Positions 58,877-64,000 of a DNA stretch of 64,000 nt are shown one piece after another (the stretch's first letter is position 1; the number at the start of each line of letters is the position of its first letter). The stretch comes from Myxococcales bacterium (GTDB taxonomy: Bacteria; Myxococcota_A; Polyangia; Haliangiales; Haliangiaceae). The DNA lies in assembly GCA_016706545.1 (NCBI GenBank), contig JADJJK010000024.1, positions 1-64,000 on the forward strand, written 5' to 3'. Below the pieces are notes generated by a model. It was not told the origin of the DNA and ran no database searches. It saw only the letters and a list, made by a program, of their open reading frames with translations. The position numbers and the translations under genes are program-made.

Positions 58877-61047
58877 GCGGGTTGGTCGGCCGCGCCTTGC
58901 GGATGGCGCGGGCCCGCCTGGCCAGGCACTCTCCCTCGCTCTCGCTGCCGTCCTTGAGGAAGGCAAGCGGCGTGTCCAGCGCCTCCTGATACTGGGTCTC
59001 CGTCAGCCGGCCACGCTTCCACATCAGGCCCAAGATCCGCTCGATCTTGTCCGACGTCCACTGGGTCAGCGTGCCCTTGCAGTACTGCTGGTACCGCTGC
59101 TTGGGCGCCGGCAAGATCGACGAGAAGAACGCCGCCTCCACCGGGGTGAGATCCTTGGCCGCCTTGCCCAAGAAGTGCTTGGCCGCGGGGCCGATGCCGT
59201 AGAGCCCCGGCCCGTACTCGATCACGTTGAAGTAGATCTCGGATCCGCTCCTTCTCCAGCGTGTTCTCCAGGTCCCAGGTGAAAAATAGCTCCTGCAGCT
59301 TTCGCGACAGCGTCTTCTCTCGGTACAAGAGGACGTTCTTGGCGAGCTGCATCGTGATCGACGACGCGCCGTAGCGAAAGTAGCCGGCCTCCAGGTTCTT
59401 GATGAGCGCCGAGCGGAACTCCGAGACGATGAAGCCGCGGTGCTTCATGAACGAGGAGTCCTCGGTGGTCATGATCGAGTTCACCAGGTGGGGCGAGATC
59501 TCCTCGTACGGCACGAAGTCCGGGTTGTCCGGCCCGACGATGAAGGACAGCCACTGGTCCTTCTCCACCTCCACGTAGTGCTCGAACTGCGAGGTCAGCC
59601 GCTTGGGCGAGACCTCCGGCTGCTCCTTCACCCGGCAGTTGCGGATGCCCACCGAGCCTTCCAGCACGGTGTCCTGCAGGTTCGCGAAGTTGACGCGGAC
59701 CTGCAGATCCGTCGCGAACGTCCCCCCGAGCCGGTAGCCGCTCATGTACGGCACCATCTCGGTGGGCAACGACGCGAGCACCGCCTGACAGGCGATCGGC
59801 GGGATGATCAGGTGAGCGGCGTACCTGGGCGCCTCGCGAATGGAACCGTCGGCCTCCTTGCCGCCAGGGATCTCCACCTGCCCGGTGATCGAGAACGGCA
59901 GGCCGCGCGCCACGAAGTCACCCTGGGTCAGCGTGGCGGTCCGCTGATCTCGCACCACCTCTCCCGCCACCGCGCCTTCGAAGTCGAGGTGGCGCACCTC
60001 GCGGTCCGCCAGCATCGGGTGCCCGACGTTGAGATCGCGCACGTGGACCTTGCCCGAGAACGCGGCGCGCTCGCGGTTGACCTCCAGGTGAACGTTGGCG
60101 TCCACCGAGGTCTTGGCGTAGTCCACGAGATAGGAGCCCTGCAAGATCGGCTCGAGCCGGTCCAGGTTGAACTTGTCGGCGGACAGATCGAGCGTCGCCG
60201 TGCTCCCTTCCAGGTCGATCTCGCCGACCGCCTTCCACAGCGTGCCGGCCACCCCACCGTACCCACCCTCCAGGCTGAGCCGATAGTGACCGGCCTTGGG
60301 ATCGGGCAGCACCGTGCCGGTCACGCCGGTGAGCATCATCTTGGGCCACAGCGCCACCTCGCCCTTGCCGATCTCCACCAGCGCCCGCGTGGCCTTGGCC
60401 TTCTTCACCGTGATCGAGCCCAGCGACAGGCGTTGCCCGGTGGAAGACGCCACGGTGGCGCGTTGGATCTGCGCCGCCAGATCTCCGCCTGACCACTTGC
60501 CAGCGATCTCCGGCAGCTCCACCGCGACGCCCGCCGGTCCGTCCTCGAAGGTCACGCTCATGGCGCTAACCTCGGCGGTGCGCGGCACCAGCCGACGCGA
60601 AGCGCCGGCCGATCCGGCGGTGGCCGTCTCCCCCTTGCCCCGGACCTTGTCGACCAGATCGGAGAAGTTATCGCCGCGCACGTCGCGCCGGACGGCCACC
60701 GCGACGCCGGTGGCCTCCACGCGATCCAGCTCGATGTCGCCCAGCATCGCGCGAAAGCCGCGAAACTTCACCACCAGCTTCTTGATGTGCAGCAGCGGCG
60801 CCTTGCCGTCGCCTGCGCCCGAGACCCGCAGGTCGCGGAGCTGCGCCGATCCGAACCCGACGTCGATGTCGGCGATGATCGTGCGATCCAGTCGCTTGCC
60901 AAGCTCCGCCAGCTTCTGCTGCAGCGTCCGCTCGCCGATGAGCGGATAGAGCACGAACACCCCGACCATCAGCGCGGCGCACAGCACCACCGACACCAGA
61001 CCGAGCACCACCCAGCGGCGGTTCGAGCGTTGCTGATTGACCCACAT
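58866..61047 (-). CDS. AsmA-like domain fused to a GT51 peptidoglycan glycosyltransferase (frame break near 59240)
   Basis: About 727 residues from ATG 61047. An N-terminal membrane helix (VVLGLVSVVLCAALMVGVFV) is followed by a ~450-residue AsmA-like region (DIDVGFGSAQLRDLRVSG, MLGDIELDRVEATGVAVAV). The last ~200 residues are a family 51 glycosyltransferase: catalytic Glu in MTTEDSSFMKHRGF (about 528) and SSITMQLAKNVLLYREKT. No transpeptidase follows. The frame changes after EKERI; restoring two bases at about 59238 gives ILEIYFNVIEYGPGLYGIG, the family sequence. The error type matches that in lepA. The protein could polymerise glycan while contacting lipid transport. Confidence 0.85.
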
Positions 61048-61191
61048 CCGAGGGCCCCGGGTATAGCAGCTCCCGAGCCGTTCTGCCGCAGCCCGGCGGC
61101 AGGTCGGGGCCCGAAGTGCAGCCCGCGGGCGCGGGGCAGTGCCGCCGAGCGACCTGGGGAGCGGGCGAGCCCGCGGCTCGCGGGGAATCAC

Positions 61192-61653
61192 TCAGTGACA
61201 GGTCAGCGCCAGCACGTGACCGTTCTTGCCGCTGAGCGAACGGCCCACCGCGAAGTAGTCGTCGGCCTCGACGTTGAACTTGATGTCGATGACGCGCTTA
61301 CCATCCTGGTCGTCCATCACCACGGTGAGCGCCATCCGACGCTTCTTCTTGCTCTCCGTGGATTCGCGATAGAGCACGGTGGCCTGACCATAGGTAAGCT
61401 TGAGCGTCTGCGCCTTGATGAGCGGCAACGTCGTCTTGACGCTCGACAGCAGCTCGAACGTGTTCCACGACGAGAACGGCGGTCGCTTGAGCTTCTTCTC
61501 CAGCGGCCGCAGCTCGGCCGCCAGCGAGGGGCTATCCGTCGAACTTGCGCGGATCTCCAGGAAGCTGCACTCCACAGACTCCTCAGCCAGCGCCGGCAGG
61601 CTCACGGCGGTCGCCAGCGCGAGCACCAGCAGCGAAACCCATCTCGAGCTCAT
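61192..61653 (-). CDS. Secreted protein of the RpoE operon
   Basis: 153 residues: signal peptide (SLLVLALATAVSLPALA) and a small beta-rich mature part with Cys29 and Cys152 that could form a disulfide. Sequences such as TTLPLIKAQTLKLTYGQATV suggest a periplasmic binding or sensor protein. It overlaps the anti-sigma gene by ATGA and so belongs to the same operon. The family is unknown to me. Confidence 0.7.
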   Translation of the reverse strand: MSSRWVSLLVLALATAVSLPALAEESVECSFLEIRASSTDSPSLAAELRPLEKKLKRPPFSSWNTFELLSSVKTTLPLIKAQTLKLTYGQATVLYRESTESKKKRRMALTVVMDDQDGKRVIDIKFNVEADDYFAVGRSLSGKNGHVLALTCH

Positions 61654-62276
61654 AGATCCTCCACATCATCTGGCGTGACCCACACGATCGCGGCCGCGCC
61701 GTCTTCATCTTCCAGCGTCAGCACGGTACCCGTGCCGTTGGGAACATCGAGCGCCTCGATCTCCGGGGGCGCGGAGGCCATCGTCGCCGGGACGGGGGCA
61801 TCGCCGTCCTTGACGACCACCTCCGGCTGCCCGGGGCGCAAGAGCAATGCTAGCGCGGCCACCGCCCCTGCGCTCAGCGTCCCGGTCAACAGGTGACCGC
61901 GGTACCGCTCGAACCACTGGCTCAGCCACTTGCCAAAGCCGCCGGAAGACACCGGCCGTGGGGCGGGAGCGCCCTCGTTGTCGAGCCGCTTGCCAAGCTC
62001 TGCCCACATCCCCGCCAGCTTGGGCTCGGCGTCGTCTGTCGCCAGCTCGACGTGCCCGCGCACCAGATCTCCCAGCTCGCGCACGGCCAGAACCTTTGCG
62101 CGCGCCACGGCGGCGAGCGCGCGCGCATCGCCTGCCGGCTGAGCGGAGGCGTCGGAGGCTTCGTCGGAGACCTCCTCGGACAGGTGCGCCTCCAGCCGCT
62201 GGCTCTCGCTCGGCTCCAGCTCGCCGTCGACGTGCAGCATGAGCTCGAGATCGCGTATCTTGTTGGGGGCTTTCAC
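61650..62276 (-). CDS. Anti-sigma factor-like membrane protein
   Basis: 208 residues from GTG 62276, overlapping the sigma gene stop (GTGA). The N-terminus has a helical zinc-less anti-sigma layout (MLHVDGELEPSESQRLEAHL), then one membrane helix (LLTGTLSAGAVAALALLL) and a periplasmic domain ending VWVTPDDVEDL. Position after the sigma gene and topology fit an RseA/ChrR-like regulator. The HxxxCxxC zinc motif is missing. Confidence 0.8.
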   Translation of the reverse strand: MKAPNKIRDLELMLHVDGELEPSESQRLEAHLSEEVSDEASDASAQPAGDARALAAVARAKVLAVRELGDLVRGHVELATDDAEPKLAGMWAELGKRLDNEGAPAPRPVSSGGFGKWLSQWFERYRGHLLTGTLSAGAVAALALLLRPGQPEVVVKDGDAPVPATMASAPPEIEALDVPNGTGTVLTLEDEDGAAAIVWVTPDDVEDL

Positions 62277-63067
62277 GACCCACCTCCAGCCGAGGACTTC
62301 TTCTCTGGCCGAGCCGGCGCGTCGGCCGCGTTGCCCGGCGCGTTGCCCGGCGCGACGCCCGCGTTGGCCGTGTTGCCCGGTGCGGCGGCCGGCGCCGTCG
62401 GCTCCGCCAGCCCCAGATCGGCGAGCAGCTCCGCCGACGGGTGCTCGATGAGATCCAGCAGGCGGCGCTGCATGTTGCGCCGCGCATGAAACAGCCGCGA
62501 CATGATCGTGCCCTTGGAGCACGCCATCACCTCGGCCATCTCCTCATACGACAGGCCCTCGACCTCTCGCATGATGAGGACCGCCCGGTGGTTGTCAGAC
62601 AGCTCGCCCAGCGCCTGCTCGATCCGGGTCCGGATCTCCTTGTCTTGCAGCGCGCGGCCCGGATGGCCACCCAGGAACTTGGGAAGCAGCGACTCCTCGG
62701 CCACCTGGTCTGCATGCTCGCTCACCGCGGCGTCGGTGAAGTCCACCGGCTGGTGCCGGCGGTGCTTGCGGATATGGTCGATGGCGAGGTTCATGACAAT
62801 GCGATAGAGCCAGGTGAAAAAAGAAGACGTTCCCTCAAACCGGTCCAGGTATCGATGAGCCTTGATGAAAGCGTCCTGCACCACGTCCATGGCGTCGTCT
62901 TGGCTGCGCAGGACCCCGTAAGCAAGTCCATAGGCACGACGTTGATACCGCTCGAAGAGCACCCGGAACGCCTCGCGATCACCGCGTTGCGCCGCAGAAA
63001 CCAGCTCTCGATCGTCTGGTGTGCCATGGTGCGTCGAGAAAGACGCCACGTGCGAGCGCTTATTCAC
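62273..63067 (-). CDS. RpoE-type ECF sigma factor
   Basis: 264 residues using GTG 63067; ATG 63121 is also possible. Region 2: GDREAFRVLFERYQRRAYGL and DDAMDVVQDAFIKAHRYLDR. Region 4: LSYEEMAEVMACSKGTIMSR. An unusual C-terminal tail of Ala/Pro/Gly/Asn repeats (APGN units) ends in EKKSSAGGGS. It should respond to envelope stress through the next two genes, which are translationally coupled. Confidence 0.88.
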   Translation of the reverse strand: MNKRSHVASFSTHHGTPDDRELVSAAQRGDREAFRVLFERYQRRAYGLAYGVLRSQDDAMDVVQDAFIKAHRYLDRFEGTSSFFTWLYRIVMNLAIDHIRKHRRHQPVDFTDAAVSEHADQVAEESLLPKFLGGHPGRALQDKEIRTRIEQALGELSDNHRAVLIMREVEGLSYEEMAEVMACSKGTIMSRLFHARRNMQRRLLDLIEHPSAELLADLGLAEPTAPAAAPGNTANAGVAPGNAPGNAADAPARPEKKSSAGGGS

Positions 63068-63571
63068 TCGGCGGACGTTATAACACCCCTGCCAATCAAG
63101 CGATGGGAACCGGCGAGACATCGCGTCTCGCCCAGCATTGAAGCCACCGGGCGCCCGAGTTCAGCCTCGAGTTCAGCCTCGATGCGCGCCTGAGGTAGTC
63201 ATGTGTGCTCAGGGGCTGGGGATCGCGCGTCGCGAGGCCCGCAGACCCAGCCGACCGGGCAGCCCAGGGCCGCCCAGGGCCGCAACGCTGACGGCCCCCC
63301 GAGCGCCACACCGAGGACCGCAACGCTGGCCGCAACGACGGCGCAGCCGGTCAGGACTGGTGACGGCCGCGAGCACGGACCGCAGGACATCACCAGGCGA
63401 CCGCCAGGCGACCACCAGGCGACCGCCAAGCGACCAGCGGTGACCAGCGGCGGCCCGCGGCGCCCCGGCGCGCGCCGTGAACCGCGAGGACGCGATCACG
63501 TCGACACGCGCCGAATCGTTGTCGCGATCTCGGTCGCGATGCACTATGTCGCCTGCTATGCTGCGAGCGCC
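63068..63571. other. Intergenic region with 10-bp repeats
   Basis: About 500 bases. A run of GGCGACCACCA / GGCGACCGCCA units stands at about 63391-63440, and a second set of CAGGGCCGC units at 63260-63285. A TATAAC element near 63079-63084 (minus strand) could be part of the sigma factor promoter. I see no gene. Confidence 0.45.
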
Positions 63572-64000
63572 GTGGGCCCCTCCTCGACCCCTGTAGAGTC
63601 GTTCCTGGCCGACGTGCGCGCGCTCCTCGTGCGCACCGCAGGCCAGCTCGCGACGCTCTACACGCTCGCCCTCCTCTCCGTGGTGGCCGCGATCTTGCCG
63701 GTGCTGGCGTGGATCTTCACTCCGGCGCGCACGACCTCGTTCGCCATCCTCGGCGCCGCTGGTCTCATCGCGGCGTGCGCGGTGATCGCGGCGCTGGTGC
63801 TCGGCGGCTTCGCGGTGCGGCGCCGGTTCTCCGGGCAGGCAGCGGTGGCGCGCTGGGTGGGCACGCGCTCCGGCAGCATCGCCTCGGACCTGCTGTCCAC
63901 GGTGCAGCTCTCGCAGCAGCAGGAGCTGGCGGCGCCAGATGGCCCCGCTGAGTCGGCCGGCCGCGCCGCAGACGACTCTGGCGTGATGCCGCGGCGCGCG
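63572..64000 (+). CDS. Membrane protein, DUF4175-like, N-terminal part
   Basis: The frame is open to the right edge; 143 residues are visible from GTG 63572 (ATG 63539 is in frame too). Two membrane helices (TLALLSVVAAILPVLAWIF and AAGLIAACAVIAALVLGGFA) are followed by VRRRFSGQAAVARWVGTRSG and ASDLLSTVQLS, a pattern seen at the N-terminus of DUF4175-type membrane proteins. It is cut by the window. Confidence 0.65.
   Translation, partial: MGPSSTPVESFLADVRALLVRTAGQLATLYTLALLSVVAAILPVLAWIFTPARTTSFAILGAAGLIAACAVIAALVLGGFAVRRRFSGQAAVARWVGTRSGSIASDLLSTVQLSQQQELAAPDGPAESAGRAADDSGVMPRRA

Overview
This window looks like a chromosome segment from a very GC-rich member of the Myxococcota (Polyangia/Haliangium-like). 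The call rests on style, not on a search: about 70% GC, Ser/Thr kinases of bacterial-predator type (one fused to a large NTPase module), FHA proteins, many lipoproteins, ECF sigma factors, long Ala/Pro-rich linkers, a DUF222-type HNH endonuclease and dense ATGA/GTGA gene overlaps. I see no rRNA, tRNA, CRISPR array, insertion sequence or prophage.

Layout. 1-4 kb: a cut-off minus-strand gene, ffh, and a HEAT/THUMP RNA methyltransferase. 4-9 kb: an ECF sigma factor translationally coupled to a cytochrome c lipoprotein, a divergent pair made of an FHA protein with a degenerate AAA domain and a membrane pseudokinase, a small double-glycine-leader peptide, and a MerB-like protein lacking catalytic residues. 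9-12 kb: lepA-lepB, both with a broken frame. 12-23 kb: a calcium-motif lipoprotein, aldehyde dehydrogenase, cysteine synthase, a GT-B-like protein with a His-rich lipoprotein behind it, a D-2-hydroxyacid dehydrogenase, a polysaccharide deacetylase, a TerC/Alx transporter, YbaK and a His-rich CDF metal transporter. 23-28.4 kb: a complete branched-chain amino acid ABC operon, livK-H-M-G-F. 30-37.5 kb: a five-gene heavy-metal efflux operon (outer-membrane factor, lipoprotein adaptor, CzcA-type pump, response regulator, sensor kinase) in which every junction overlaps. 37.6-42 kb: a sigma-54-like promoter, a 40-residue exported peptide, and creB-creC-creD. 42-49 kb: a minus-strand operon of PBP1A, a beta-propeller-like protein, a family 5 peptide-binding protein and an NtrY-like kinase. 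49-57 kb: GNAT, nitrilase, SpoU methylase, a giant kinase-NTPase and an HNH endonuclease. 57-64 kb: a secreted barrel-like protein, a small membrane protein, an AsmA-GT51 fusion, an RpoE-type sigma/anti-sigma/secreted-protein operon, and the start of a membrane protein cut by the window edge.

Working together: the window is weighted toward the cell envelope and metals. Three metal modules are present (the RND operon with its own two-component system, the CDF exporter, TerC/Alx), together with envelope synthesis and sensing (two GT51 proteins, CreBCD, the PBP1A-sensor operon, RpoE operon).

Data quality: lepA, lepB, the THUMP methyltransferase, the 12 kb lipoprotein and the AsmA-GT51 gene each carry one frame change in a short C run or a repeated dinucleotide. 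ffh ends at a TAG followed by a coding-like tail, and the nitrilase has no stop in frame. So many broken conserved genes suggest residual consensus errors rather than real decay. Treat these C-termini with care.
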